From Sulfidibacter corallicola (lineage in GTDB: Bacteria > Acidobacteriota > Holophagae > Acanthopleuribacterales > Acanthopleuribacteraceae): DNA of 64,000 nt. The DNA lies in NCBI RefSeq assembly GCF_017498545.1, contig NZ_CP071793.1, forward strand, positions 9,294,256 to 9,358,255, in the 5' to 3' direction. Below the pieces are notes generated by a model that did no database searches, was not told where the DNA came from, and saw only the letters and a program-made list of their open reading frames with translations. Shown here piece after piece: positions 1 through 15,000 of this stretch. Both the position numbers and the translations under genes were made by a program. Every line of letters starts with the position of its first letter. The first letter of the stretch is position 1.

Positions 1-3000
1 GGCGACGACCGCGATCGCATCGGACCGGGTGAAGATGCGGGTACCGGCTTCGTACTGCGGGCGGAACGCGAGGGCAGTTACGAGATCGTGCTGAACATGA
101 GCGGCGAAGTGGATTTCGAGGGCAGCCGAAATCGCTTCGAATCCGAGGCCGAAACCACGGTACACATCAAGTCGCCGGCCTACAGCGTCGTTTTCGACCA
201 TCCGGATACGGTCGAAAGCGATCAGCGCTACGAATTGCGGATGCATTTGACCAACGACGCCACGGTACCGCTTTCCGGTTTCAGTGTCACCCTTCCACCG
301 GAATCGCTGGTCGGCTGCGAGCGGGTCGAAGGCGATCCGACCCAGACGTTCTCCACGGTGCCGCCAGGCGCAACGGCTACGGTTGCCTACCGGTTGCGTG
401 CGCTGTACACCGGCTCGGTTCAGGCCGGGTACTTTCGGGTGAAAGACGGTCCTTCCGGCGCGCTGACCCTGCGCGCCGGTGTCGGCGACCCCGATAGCCA
501 GTCGCCCACTTCGCTGGTCTTCCCGCAGACCTTCAATCTGTTCCCGCTCGAACTGCGCCACGACTTGCGCCAACTGGCTCAGGCCGCCCTGAACCTGAGT
601 TTCCAAAGCCCCGAGCGGCTACCCTCCGGCCAGCTCCCGATCAACGCCGCGGCGGCTCAAAGCCTCGCCAGGACCTTCGCCATGGCCGGTTTCGCCCGGG
701 CCGCCGGATCCGAGGAATCCGAAGCCCTGGCGCGTCTGTTCGCGACTTGGGTACGCGCCGGCGGGAACTACCTGCCGATCGACCAATTGCGACGGCGCCG
801 CATCCAACAAGGCATTTCCAGTGCCGAAGCGGCATTCGCGACCGCCTTCAGTCAAGCCTTTCCCGACAACAAGCGCCTGGGCATCGATGCGGTCCGTGCG
901 ATCGCGTTGGAAAATGACGAGAGTCCCAACCAATTCGGGTTGCTGGTCAAAAGCGACCAACCCTTCGAACTGTCCGCGCGCAACGAGGCCGGCCAGATCC
1001 TCCACAGCGACGGCCGTCGCGATCTCCCGTTCGGGACGATGCTGACGTTTTCCGAGCGCGAACGATTGGTCTGGGTTGCCGTGAACGACGCCACTCCCAT
1101 CGTGGATATCCATCCCACTCAGGGTGGTCGAATCGAGGTTTCCGGTGTCTTTCCCCGCAACGGCAGTCGCGACCTGTTCACCTTTTCGGCGGCGCCCCAA
1201 AACGTCGGGACCCGGCTCCGGCTGAGCTTCGACCCGGACGTCGGCCGAATTCGACTGGAACGGGACGACAACCCCGCCACCACCCTTCCGGCGCAGATCT
1301 TGGGCGCGAAGCCATTCGCCCTGCGCCACGTAGCCCAGGCCAGCCCCGAAAACCTGGGGCCGTCCGACCCCTCGGGCAAAAACGTGGTGTTTCATTTTTC
1401 CAAGAGCGTCGACCTGGGCTCGATCTACCCGCTGCAGGAACACCTGTTCATCAACGACCAGCCCGTGCACCTCGCCAGGATTCAACCGGATCGCCGCACC
1501 ATCGTGGCCCGAGCCCAAATGCCATTGGGCCCCTTCGTCCCGATTTCCTATCGCATCGAAGGCATCACCAGTCGCGACGGGGAGCGATTGCACGACTTGG
1601 AGGGAACCTTCGACGGTTCCACCTACTACAAAGGGATCCGCGTCATCGGCAGAGTGACCGATCCGGATACGGAAGATTTCAGCGGTGGCATGGCGATCTA
1701 CCCTCGCACGCAACGAGTCGGATACGATCTCACCACACCCTTGGCGCCCGACGGCAGTTATTCGTTCGATTTCATCCCAGTCAACGTGCGGCGGCTTTTA
1801 CATGAACAACGCGTTCGCCCGCTGTTTCTTTGGGTGAGATTGGCCGACCGCAGAGGACGCGGCGCTTCGTTCACGCCCCGTAGCAACGGTCAAGTCATCA
1901 GGGTCGATTTCGCGTTCGATCGGCAGGCCGACATCACCGGCACGGTGTTTCACAACGGCCGCCCGGCACCCTTCGTCGACGTGTACGCCACCAACCAGGA
2001 AACGACGGGCAACGCCGGGCGAACGACGACCGACGCGGAAGGACGTTACCGCATCGACAATCTGAGCGTCGGCCCCATTTTGGTGAAAGCCGGGGGGATC
2101 GGTGCCTTGGGCATGACCTCGGGCTACCTGACCGCCCACAACAGCCCACTGACGATCGATGTGGACATCGTCACGGCACCCGCACGGATCTCCGGACAGA
2201 TCACCTTCGCGGATGGCGCGGGCAACGCCCAACCGTTGGCGGGGGCCCAGGTGTATCACGTGGTCCTCGGTTCTCCCTTTCTCGTCGGCCCCCAGGACAT
2301 TACCTACAACAGCTTCACCCGAACCGACGCCGACGGATTTTTCCGCCTGGAAGACGCCGTGGCGGGCCAGGGCCTGATCTCGATCCTGCATGGGCACCTG
2401 TCGGGACCCGCACGGCTGCCGTTCAACGCCGAGCCGGGAGAAAACACCTTCAATCACACCTTTCCCCATAGCCCGCCGCCGCGATTCGCGGGAACCCTGC
2501 GCGGGCGGGTCACCTATGCCGACGGTCGCCCCGCGCGGTACGGTTTGAGCCTTCTTTCGTTCGGCAACATCACCGGTTACACGAACATCGACGGAACCTA
2601 CGAAATCCGGTTCCTACCGCTCGATACCGACATCAAGGTGTTCTTCGAGCAGCCATCGACGGAATCGGGACCGAGCCTGACCCGAAACGTACGCATTCCG
2701 TCCGAAGCCCCTGTCCAGCAGTTGGACGTGGTGTTGCCGGGGACCCAGAGACTTTCCGGCATCCTGCGCAACGGCGCCGGCGAACCGATGGCCTTCGTAC
2801 CGATCCGAGCGGTCAACCTCACCCCGCCCAACCCACCCTCATTTCGCGTCGAGACAGAGACCGCGATCGACGGCACCTGGTCCGTGGAAACCGATCAGCC
2901 GGGCAAGTGGTTGATCGTCGCCGCCGACTGGCCCCGCGTGGCCCAACTGCAGGTGACGGTCACCGACCACCCGATCAGTGGGCTCGCACTGCACCAACGC

Positions 3001-6000
3001 GGCGTGGGTGGCTTCGCCGTTCGTCTGGTGGACGGCAACGGCGAACCGATCGTGGGCCGCGTCGATATCGAATCGATCCGACCGCGTACCTCGGGCGCCG
3101 ATTTCGGCAGCCCGACGCTGACCCGATCTCATCGGGTCTACACCGACGCCCAAGGGCAAGCGCGCTTCGACGACCTCAACCACGGGCCCTTCACGGTTCA
3201 GGGCTTCCATCATCTTTTGGGTGAAACGGCGGTGTTCGAAGGGGTGTTGGACAACGCCGAACACCGCGACATCGTGCTCAGTTTTCCGTCGGCCGAGCAG
3301 GCCGACCTGTTCGGCACCGTCTTCGATTCCGAGGGCCTGCCGGTATCGGGTGCGCTGGTTCAGATTTCCCGAGCGCTCGAAGGTTCGCCGACCCTGCTTT
3401 CGGTGCGCACCAACGAAGCCGGCCAATACCGATTCACCGACCTCATCGACCAGCGAGGCCATACCGTTCAATTGATTGGATTGGATACGGATTCGGGGGA
3501 CTTCACCGCGGTTCAAGCCCTGCTGCCCAGCGGCGTGTCGTTTCGCCAGGACCTGGTGCTGCGTGGGCGATCCAATCTGAACATCCGAGTCGAGGGTGCC
3601 GAGGGGAACCCGGTCGATTACGCCACCGTCGGATTGGCCTACGACCAGATTCGAATCGTGGAGGAGGAACCGGGCAATCCCCATGTGTATCTCTTGCCCA
3701 TGAGTGCCGGGGACCTGGAGATCGGGGTCGTTCGCGCTGGGGAGCCCCATTATCGCGTGGAAGGCGTGCCCACCGGGCGCATTCTGCTTCGGGCGATTGC
3801 GGGTAATGGCCTGATCGCCAAACGCAGCTTCGTGGTGCCGGACAGCGGCGAAGAGATCGACCTGACCTTGAACCTCGAATCCGCCTCGAACATTCGCGGC
3901 AGCTTTCTGGATGAGAGCGGACAGCCCTTGCCGAACGCCCTCGTCAAACTCTTCCAACGAAGTGCCTTGCTGGAGCAGCAACTGACCCAACCGGACACGG
4001 GCGAGACACCCGGTCGCTTCGGCTTCACCGATTGGCCCATGGGCGCCTACCGCTTGCTCGGTATCGATCCGTTCACCGCGCGGCAGGGCTCGCTCGAGGT
4101 GCGGACCTCGCCCTACCAGCCCGACCTGGACATCCTCCTGCGTCCGGACGTCACCGCCGATTTGTTCGGTCGCGTGTTGCAGGGAGAAGAGCCGGTTCCC
4201 GGCGCGCGTATCACCCTGGTCTCCCAAGACGGTGCGACACTCTACACCGGCACCGATGCCGAAGGCGCCTACCGGCTGCCCGACCTGCGCACGGGTCGCT
4301 ACGAAATCCAGGCGAGCGACAACCTCACCGGCCGAACCGCTCACGTGTTCCTGACGTTCGACGCCGGCTCCGGGAACCTGGAACGGGATCTACTTTTGGA
4401 GCCCCCCATCGATCTGCGGATCCGGCTGCTGGAGCGCGACGAGACTCCGGTCACCGGGGCCCAGGTCACCATCGCTCGCGACATCAGGAACGAGGAGACT
4501 TTCATCGAGGGCGGCACCACCGGGTCCACCGACGGCAACGGCGAGCTGCGCCTGCGGGGCATGACCTCCGGCCTCTACGTGCTGCACGGGACGCACCCGG
4601 ACGGGAGTAGGTTGTACGAGACCTTCGTCCTGGAGCGCGGGGGCGGCGATTCGGTGGCGCTGGATTTCACGTTCCCGGGCTACGGCACCATCAGCGGCCG
4701 AATCCTGGACGCCCAGGGTGCACCGCTGGCCGGGGCTCATCGGGTCTACCTGCAGAACCACACCCGGCGATACGGTGATTTCTCCCGGGCGATCAGCACC
4801 TTCAATCAGGGCGATTTCCGGTTCACGCGAATTCCGTTGTTCGAGGATTTCGTGGTCGCCACCTACCACCCCGATACCCGCGAGATCGCGTTCGCGGCAG
4901 TACGTCTCGAACAGCACAACGAAACCCGGTCGGTCACGCTCCAGTTGGGTCCCACCACCTTCCTCAGCGGCACGGTGCGCGAAGCGAACGGCAGCCCGGC
5001 GGCGTTCGCCCACGTTTGGCTGCCCGACCCGCCTACGCGCGCCTACCAGGCCGACAGCCAGGGCCGCTTTTTCATCGAGCCGGTGGAGCGGGGAAGTTTT
5101 TCGGTCAGGGCCCGGGAACGGGATGGACCGCGCACCGGACTGGCCCAGGCCACCGTCGAGGTCGACGAAAACGGCGTACCGCAGCCGATTCGCGACCTGG
5201 AAATCCGGCTCTCCGGTGGCTCGCGCATCGAGGGCCTCGTCAGCTATGACGACGGTTCGCCGATCACCAGCGGCACCGCCCAGCTCGAGTACCGCAACGT
5301 GGCCCGCGGCAATCGACTGGAACGCATCAGCACCGCGATTCAGGCCGACGGTCGCTTCGGTTTCCCCTTCATTCCCTGGCGCACCTATCAGGTTCGGGCC
5401 TTCGACGCCAAGTCGAAACGCTACAGCGCGACCACCGAAATCGAGTTGACCCAGGACAACGAGACCCTCGACCTCCAAATCCAATTCCCACCCGATTTCG
5501 CGCTTGCGGGCAACCTGTTGGCCACCAACGGTATCGAGCCCATCATCGGCGGCACGGTCGAACTCCATCGCATGGTCGCATTGCCGGGAGCCTACACGGA
5601 CACGGAATTTTACTACCTGGCCGCATCGACGGAGACCGACAACACCGGTGGCTTCCAACTCGACCGCGTCTTCCCGGGTGAATACCTGCTGAAGGCCTAC
5701 TCCGCCGGACACACCGGTCGGCTGGAAACCCTGATCGAGATGCCCGCTCGGGACGACCATCGCGAATTACGCCTCACGCCGACCGCGATCGTGGTCGGCA
5801 CCGTGCGCGACGCCGCCGGCCAGTTGTTCGATCGCGGCACCGTCAGCCTGCACCGTGGCGAGGTTTTCGAAGTAGCCCACATCCAGGCCGACGGCGCCTT
5901 CGTGTTCGAGAATCAACCAATCGGGCCGGTTCGCCTCTCGGCCCATGTGTCCACCAACATGCTCCACCACAGCCAGGACCACACCCTCGTCGCGGGGCTG

Positions 6001-9000
6001 AACCCGATCGACATCGTCACACCACGCGTCATCACGCTTACCGGCAGGGTCGTGGTGGTCGATCCCAACCCGCGCAACGCCACCGTCTCGCTGCGCATGG
6101 ATCGCGGCACCATCAGCCGTCAACTGGGCAACGACGGCCGATTCGCGCTGGAAGCCATTCCGGCCGGCAGACCGTTCACGCTCTCGGTCTCGGCGGGTGC
6201 CGGTTATCGCGAATTCACCTACGAGGGCTTCCAGGAGGATCGCGATCTGGGCGACTTTCACTTCGATCCCAGCCCACCGGAGCTGACCTTTGCGCAGAGC
6301 GGCGCCACCATCTCCAGCCTTCCGTTCACCTTGTCGTTCACCACGGCGGAACCGACGGAGTATTCGGAAGTCGATCCCAGCCGGACCTCGATCACGGTCA
6401 ACGGTCACGACATCACCGGCAGATTCACCCACGATGGCAACGGCGGCTCGGCCACCTTCAACCTGTTGCCCGAGGGCTTCGTCATCGGCAACAACCAGAT
6501 CACGCTTATCGTGGCCAACACGTCCAAGGTCCGCACGCGCCAAACCCACACCTTGACCCTCGACGTCAGTGAGCGCGGCCTGGTCCTGCGCCTGTTCGAC
6601 GGGCCCTACCCCGCCGTCGGTCAGGCCCAGGTGGGCAATCGCGCGCCCGTGGCCAGTGACGGCCAGGGCACGGTCGAGATCGGCGGCCTCGCTTCGGGCC
6701 GCTATCCGGTCAAGGCCTGGTCCAACGACAACCCGGTCGGGCTGCGGACCACGGTGGAGCTGGGCGAGGAACCGCGGACCGAGGCCCTGCTGCGCATGGC
6801 GCCGGTAGCCGGCTACCTGGGTCGGGTGCTCGACTTGGCGGGTGATCCCGTCGCCGCAGCCGAAATCCAGTGGGATGCGTTCGTGGAGCGTAGCGACGCG
6901 CAGGGCGCCTACATGATGGACCTGATCCCGCTCGGTAGGCCACAGGATTTGGTGGCTCGCGCGCCAGCCCTGGTGGGTTACGTCCGTGCTCCGGCACTTA
7001 CCGAGGCCGGTGACACGACGGCCGTGGACATTCAGTTGGAGGCCACCGGTACGGTTGGCGGGCAGGTGCTCGCGTATGGGAGCGACGAACCCGTCGTCGG
7101 TGCCGATGTCACCCTCACCCTGCCGGGTCTCCCGGCCATCTTCGAACAAACCGCAGTCAGCGACGAGCAGGGCCGGTTTCGCTTGGTCGAGGTCATGGCG
7201 CGAACCTTCGAGGTGGCAGCGCGCGATCCCGTTTCGGGTGCCACCGGTGCCGCCCAAGGCCGCATCTCCACTGCCGGCGAAACCGTCGAAATCACCGTTC
7301 GGCTGCAACCCACGGGCACTGTCAGCGGCCTGGTCTCGTTCGACGAAGAACCGGCCACAGGTGCCACCATTTCGGTAAGCGGAACCAGAGCCACCTCCGT
7401 CACGGCCGACGCCAACGGTCATTTCGCGCTCGAGGATCTGCCCTATGGACGCTACGAGCTGGTCATCGAGGACCGCACCCGTTTCGGCTACCACGAATCG
7501 ACGTTCGAGTTAGACCGCGACACGCTCGACTTGGGCGTGCGGCAACTCAGTCTCGATGCGCCTCCGGCGATCGTCGACATCGCGCCCGCCTTCAACCCGG
7601 TCGACCCACTGCAGCCCCAACGCATGGTCTTTTCGCTCAGCGACGCCCGTGCGCTGGCCCATTGGCGGCTGACGCTCAGCGGATTGGCCAGCCGCTTCTA
7701 CAGCGGACAAACCGATCGTACCAGCCTCAACCATCAGGTCTTCCTCAACCTCGGCCCCAACCTGGAGCCCGGCACGGTGGCTTGGCGTTTCGAGGTCGAG
7801 GACGCCATCGGTCAGGTTGTCAGTCGAGAAGGCCAATTCACTGTCGCTCTGGATTCGGTGCCACCGACGGTGGCCATTTCGGAACCATTGGATGGTGCGA
7901 CCCTGTTCGAATCGGAATCCGTCGTGCTGCGCTTCGCGGCCGAGGACCTTTTGGGGCTTTCGGAATTGCATCTCTATGTGAACGACGCGCTGCATACATC
8001 GGGCAACGCCAATACCCGCGAGCTTACCTTCTCCCCACCCGACGTCACCGAACCAACCCCGTTCCAGCTCCGCGTCGAAGCCGTGGATCGCCGCGGAAAT
8101 CGCGGTTCGGCCTCGATTTCGGTCACTGTCGAGCCCATCGACACCGAGGGCGCTCCGGAGCTGAGCCTGATCACCCCGCAAAACAACCAGCCGCTGCCAC
8201 TGTTCCTTCCCGAAGGATTGAACCTGACTATCCGAGCCAGGCTCAGCGATCCCGACGGACTCGGCGCATGGCGCCTGCTGGTGGAGGACACCGAGGTGGC
8301 CAACGGCGTGGCCTCGGGGAGTGAGGCTCAGATCGAGGCCGAAACCACCGTTCCCGAGGCCTGGCGCGACCGCGAAACACTGACGGTTCGCCTGGAAGCA
8401 TCGGATTTGGGCGGCGCTCGGGGAATCGCCCGCGCCACGCTGGTCAACCTGAACGGCGAAGTCCTTCGCGATCTCGATCTGGGTAGCGGAGATCCCTCCC
8501 TGGAGGGCCAATCGGTGATCTTGCTGGGTACGAACAATCTCATCCAGGGTCGGCACTCGTTCGAAAACCTGGTTCTCGTCAACGGCGCCGTGCTTTCGCA
8601 ACCGCCAACGGATCGCGGTCAAAGCAACGTGGCGCACACGGAGTTGCTGATCGAACGCCATCTGGTCGTCGACGCCTCCAGCCGCATCGACCTCGGCGGC
8701 AAGGGCTATCCCACCTGGCCCAACGCCTTGAACCTGAGCGTCGGTCACGCCGGCCACGCCGGTTTGGCCGACGATGTGGACAACGACACCGAGGTCTACG
8801 GCTCGCCCATCGAGCCGACCACCGGCGGCAGCCTATTCGGCGGCGGGGCCCTGAAACTGACCGCCGATTCGATCTGGCTCGACGGCGAGATTCGCGCCGA
8901 TGGCCGCAGCGAATCGGGTGGCGAACCCTTCGGCTCCGGCGGCAGCATTTGGTTGGAAGCCACAACTTGGTCCGGGCAAGGAATGGTCTCGGCCAACGGG

Positions 9001-12000
9001 TTTCCGGATGACCAGGCCACGGTTCGTGGCGGAAGCGGTGGCCGCATCGCGATACACGGGCCCTTTGAAGGAATCCTGAGCGCCCGCGGCGCCACGGGCT
9101 GCGGCCACGGTACCCTGTTCCACAGCGTCGCGGATCCCGGCCAGGCCGACGGCAGACTGAATCGTTTGACCATCGAGGGCGGACCGAGCCGCAGCCAGAG
9201 TATTTCCAACCGAACCCTGCTTCCGGGTCAGGCCGGTTTGGTGGTGGGCGAGCAGATCGAGGTGAGCGAGCACGTCGTCGCCAATCAAACTTTTCAAGTG
9301 CTGACCCTGGCCGTGACCGAAACGGTCACCGATCCCGAAACCGGGGAGGTCGTCACCCGGCCCCATCGTCTCGCGTTCGGGGCCTACCCCGGCCTGCAAG
9401 TCGTCAACCGCGATCGGCCCGCGACCACCGGGTCCATCTACCGACAGGACGGCGACCAGCTCTGGTCACGGCCCGATCAGCCGTTCGGCACCTTTCAGAC
9501 AGGCGACGTGGTCGATATCGTGCTGCCCATCGATCGCCTGATCGTCCGCCAGGCCGCGCGGGTCGATTTGCGCGGCAACGCACGCTTCGCAATCGCGCTT
9601 GAAAACGCATCCCTGCGCGGTCGCCACGGCCGCATCGATACCACGCCAGGACTCGCCCTTGGGGCCGACGCTTCGCTGAGTGGCGACTTGCTGTTCGACA
9701 ATCTGGTATTGGACGATACCGCCTCGACGCGCTTGACGGGGAATATCCAGGCTCGGACCATCGACTACAGCTCGGGAGATCATGTGCTCAGTGGCACCGT
9801 CGCGGTCGACAGCGTCACCATCGGTGCACCCGCGACCGTCGCCACGCCTTCGGATCCCGCATCACCGCTGGACTTTCGAGTTCGCGAGTTCACGCTGGCC
9901 GGCACACTGGTGTCCCGCGAGGCCGGCTCGCGTTTCGAGACGTCCGACCCGCGACGACCCAACCACGGCGGGCTGGCTGCCGGCGTAGGCCCCGGCGCCG
10001 TCACCCACGGCAGTCTTTATTTCGCCGATTCCTGGGGCTTTGCCGGGCGCATCGCGATCGACGCCGAGGAATCGGTCGCCATCGACGGTCATCTGGATGT
10101 GGATCAGCAGGGCCGGGGCGCCGGATCGATCTTCATCCAAACCCCGCTGCTCACGGGCCAGGGCCGGCTCAGCGCCGACGCGACCAGCGGTGGCGCGGGC
10201 CGAATCGCCGTACACGCAAGCGATCTGGACGGCTTCACCGGGACCATGAGCGCGCGAGCGACGCAAACCGGCGGCGGTGCCGGCACCGTTTTCCTACGGT
10301 CGGCGCGTTGGCCGCTCGGCAAGCTGATCCTCGACAACGGCACGACCGAAGCCGGACCCGGCAGCACGCCGCTTCCCGGCCTGGGCCTCCGCACGGCGAC
10401 GGATGGCGCGTCGGAGGATCGCATTCGCATCGATCCGGAAGCCGAAACGCCTTTCCCGCAAAGTCTGGCCGGTCTCTACCTGGAGGTGGAAGGCCAGGAA
10501 CCGGCACTGATTTCCGCCAACACCGAAGCAGCATTGACGCCGGCCACGACGTTCCCCAGCCTCACTCCCGGTCAAAGCTACGGCGGCCTGCACCGCTTCA
10601 ACGTGGTGGAGTTGCGCAACGGCCACCTGGCCACTCCAGATCGCGTGGAGATCACGGATGAATTGGTACTGCAGGGTGGCTCGATTCGCGCGCGAAACGT
10701 GGCTTACCCCACCGGGTTCGCGTTGCGCGACGGCGCACTGGAGATCTTCGAGGACCTGGGCATTCCCGACCTGGTCCTGGAAAACTTCAGGCTCACGAGT
10801 CACGTCCCCCTGGATTTGGACAGTTTGACGCTACGCAACGGCGCCGCCCTGGTCTACCACCATCCCGTGCAGGTCGGTTCGGTCACGCTGGACGGTGCCA
10901 CCCTGACCGCCGCCCTCGCCGACGAGAACCAATCATTGGCGGCCGACTCGGTCACCTTGCGCAACGGTTCGGTGTGGAACGTCGCCGATCGCGATGGCAG
11001 CGGTGTGCGCTACGGCCTGCGGGTGGCGATTACCAACGCGCTCAGCGTCGATGCAACCTCGGTCATCACCAGTGGCGGCGCCACCAAGGTCGATCCCACC
11101 CCCTTCGCTTGGGCCGGGCAATCACCGTTCAATCGATGGGGTCACGGCGGTTTCGGTCGACTGAGGCAAGACACCGACGGACAATGGATCGATCACCCGG
11201 TGTTCGGTTCCTTCGCCGAACCCACCCGAACCGGCGGCGCGAACGGCGGCGGTGCCATTCGCATCCAGGCCGGTAGCCTGGCGTTGAACGGGCGATTGGA
11301 TGCGGACGGTCACACCAACGGCGCGGGCGGCTCGATATGGTTGACGGCCCCCCAAATTTCGGGAAGCGGCATACTCAGCGTCGCGGGCAACAACGCCGCG
11401 GGTGGCCGGATCGCCATCTATCACGGTGGCGACACGACCTTCCTGAATGGGCTTCAGGTCGTGTTGGGCGAGGACAACAGCAGTAGGGTGCGCAACAACC
11501 ACGGTGCCGGCACGCTGTATCTCAAAGGTCCCGACCAACAATATGGAGACTTGATCGTCGACCAGCGATTTACCGGGGAACCTTTCAACAAAACCGAGCG
11601 CCGCCGGTTGACCGGGGTCAGCGGTGGTCCACCAATCATCATGCCCGCCACCGACAGCGACACCGACAACCGGCGCCTGCTCAGGGTGCCCGGGAACCTG
11701 CTCCCGCCCGATCTCGCCGGCCTACTCCTGGCCTTTACCCACGAGAACCAGGCGTATCGAACCCGAATCACCGCCAGCGACGACGAAACTCTTACCCTCG
11801 CCGGCGATATCCCCAAACCGCTGCCCGCGGGGACCCGGCTCGCTTTTGTCCTGGCACTGGATCGGCTGGAATTGCGCAATGGCGCCCAACTGGGCTTTCC
11901 CGGACGCATCGAGGTCGCAGAACTGACGCTCGAGGGCAGCCAGGTCAACAGCATCTGGGCCGAAGATCTAAACATCGTGAGCGAACCCTTCGCGCTACAG

Positions 12001-15000
12001 CGCCAGAAACTGCGGCTGATTCTCGCAGAACCACAGTGGCAGAGTCGCGACCTGGTGCTCATCGACAGCGACCTGTTGTTCGACCTGCCGATCGAAGTTC
12101 GCGACATCACCTTGGAAAACAGCACGTTACGTCATTCATCCATCGAGCGTGCCCATCGGCCCTTTCGCGCCGCGCTGAACGTAACCGCGCGCCGCATTCA
12201 GGGAAGCGGTGTTTCGGCGTTCGACGTCAGCGAAACGATCGATTGGTCGTTTGCCGACACCAATCACGGCGGCCTGGGCACAATCAGCCAGGAAACGTAC
12301 GGCTCGCCGTTGTACCCGGAATCCTATGGTAGCGGCAACGGAGCGGGCGGCGCCCTGCACCTGACGGCGGAAGCCATCGAGGGCGTAGCCTTTCGGGCGG
12401 ACGGTGACAGCGGCGCCGGTGGCTCGATCTGGATCGAGGCCGGCACCCTCACCGGAGACCTGACCGCCTCGGCCAATGGCGGTTCGGGCGGTGGCGGGCG
12501 CATTGCGGTGCGCTACGACCGCCTCGACGACGGCGAGCTGACAACCACGGCGTATGGCAGACGTTCGGCGGGAACCGTGGTCGTGCAGGACCGCACGCAC
12601 CAAAACCACGGGACGCTGCGCATCGCCAACGACCGTACTCACGCCGATCCCATCACGCCGATTCCCGGCTTCGCGACCCAAACCCTGCCAACCGGCGTTC
12701 AGTCCACACCCGGCGGCGACGGCGACCATCTGCTGAACGTGCCCAACCTGACCCTGGCGGAATCACACCGCGGCTACTACCTGGTCGTCAACGGCGACAC
12801 CGCCCACACGCCGCGCATTCTCACGACCGAACCCTGGCAGAGCGGCACGCGGTTCACTCTCTCTGCCGCGCCACCGACCGCGAACCCAGGCGACCGCATG
12901 CAACCCGCATTGCGCTTCGACGCCATCGACATCGACGAGAACTGCCAGGGCTGCACGCTGGCGCCCGGCGATGTGTTGGTCTTGGCCCAGCCGCGCCTGG
13001 ATCGGGTCGAGGTCGCCCCCTTGGTCGACGGCAAGTTGCTTCCCGGTCAGCCGTTCACAATGAGCGCCGAGGCTTCCGGCAACACCGGGTTGGTCTCGGC
13101 GACCGCGACCTTCGAGGGCGTCACGCGCAACATCGAGGGTGCGGGTCCCTACCTCTTCGAATTCGAGGCACCGAGCCCCGGCGAAGAGACCACCCTGACG
13201 GCCCAGCTAAGCTTCACCGACGCGGCCGGCGCGATCGGGACCTACCCGGTTTCGGTCACCGTTGCCGCACCGGACCGCCAGCCACCCGAGCTGGCGTTCG
13301 CGACACCGGCCGACGGGGCGGACATTTTCAGAGCCGTGCCGTTCACCACCGAGATCCGCGCCGACGACAACCACCTGATCCAACGGATCGAAGCCACCTT
13401 CGATGGCGAAACCCAATCGCGGATCTTTGCGGAAGAGGAACAAACGACGTCCGCCCAAGCCTCCTTCACCTGGAACGGCCCCGACCTCGATCAAAACCAG
13501 ACGTATGCGATCACCGCTCGGGCCTTCGATCCGTCGGGCAACGTGGGCATCGCCGAGATCCGAGTGAACTACCGAAACGAAGACCGCACCGGTCCCAGCG
13601 TTCAATTGTCGGCGCCGGTCAACTTCTTCGCCCACGACGGCGAAGGGCTGACGGTGACCGCCGTCGCCGAAGACGCCTCCGGCATGGACCGCGTGGAAAT
13701 CACCTTCGACGGCCAGACGCGCACGCTCACCACAACGCCCTACACCACGCATTTCACCATCGATGCGGCCGTGAGCGGCGATGCGGTTCAGCGCGAGATC
13801 GCCGTGCGCGCCTTCGACAACCTGGGCAACGAGACCCCGTTGACGCACATGCTGACTATCGTTCCGCCGCAACAGTCGTTGTTCAGCGTCCGCCAGGAAC
13901 TGCCGGTATCCGGCGCGGAGGTGGAGTCCTTCGAGACCGTGCCGTTCCTGTTCCAGGTCTACGCCCTCTACCAGGATTTCGAACTGGGCCTCGGCCGTTG
14001 GCGCGACGAAGACCCAACCGGCAACGGTTGGCGCCCCTGGTCGGCGGACCGGGCGGATCCGGGTGAAGGTCAGACCTCGTGGCGCCTGGAGGGCGACCGC
14101 GAATACGGTCAATCGCGCCTGGTTAGCGAGGTGTTCACGGTACCGCCGCAAAGCTTCCTGAGGTTCCGGCACTCGGGAAGCTTCGATCGCCGCGACGACG
14201 GGCTCATCGTGGAAATCAAACCCGTCGGCAGCGATACCTGGACGATCCTGGGACCGAGGAGCACTTCGGGACCGGCGGATCGCATCACCGATTCCCGTAA
14301 CCCGATCTACAACCAATACGCCTTCACCGAGTCCTGGTCGTGGCAGGAATACAGCCTCAGTCTCTTCAACTACAGCGGGCAGGTGGTTCAGGTAGCTTGG
14401 CATTTCTACGGCGACGCTTCCGTGCGAAGCAGTCCCAACCGCTACCAATTGGACGCTGTCAGGGTCACCTGCGAGGGGGCCTGCGGCGTCACCGAACTGA
14501 CGCTGGACGACGGCACCCACCCACCGCAAACCCAGCTCTTCAGCGACGACATCCGCTTTCACCAGGTTCCGGGGACGACCAACCGACGCCCATTCACGAT
14601 CGAGGGCATCGCGACCGGCGCCAACGGCATCACCTCTCGGTTACAGGCGTCCCTGCAATTGGTGCCGGACCGTACCGGTCCAGCCATCGAGATGGTCGCG
14701 CCCGTACCGTTCGAGCTGGTCGACTCGGGTGAAGCGCGAACGTTCGAGGCCTCCATCACCGATGTCAGCCCATGGCACCACCCCGTCCAAATCCGCGACG
14801 AAATCTGGGTTGCAACCACCCTGTCGGGCAACCCGACGCAGTGCTCCTGGAGCACCTCCGGCAGCGACCGGTGGTACGGACACAAAGGCGAGAGCGAGCC
14901 CGACGGCCACGCGGAATTGGTCATCGGTCCGCTCGCGTTGCCGCCGCTCGAAGCGCGGATTCGGTTCCACTCGCTGGTGTCGCGATACAACCCGGCCAAC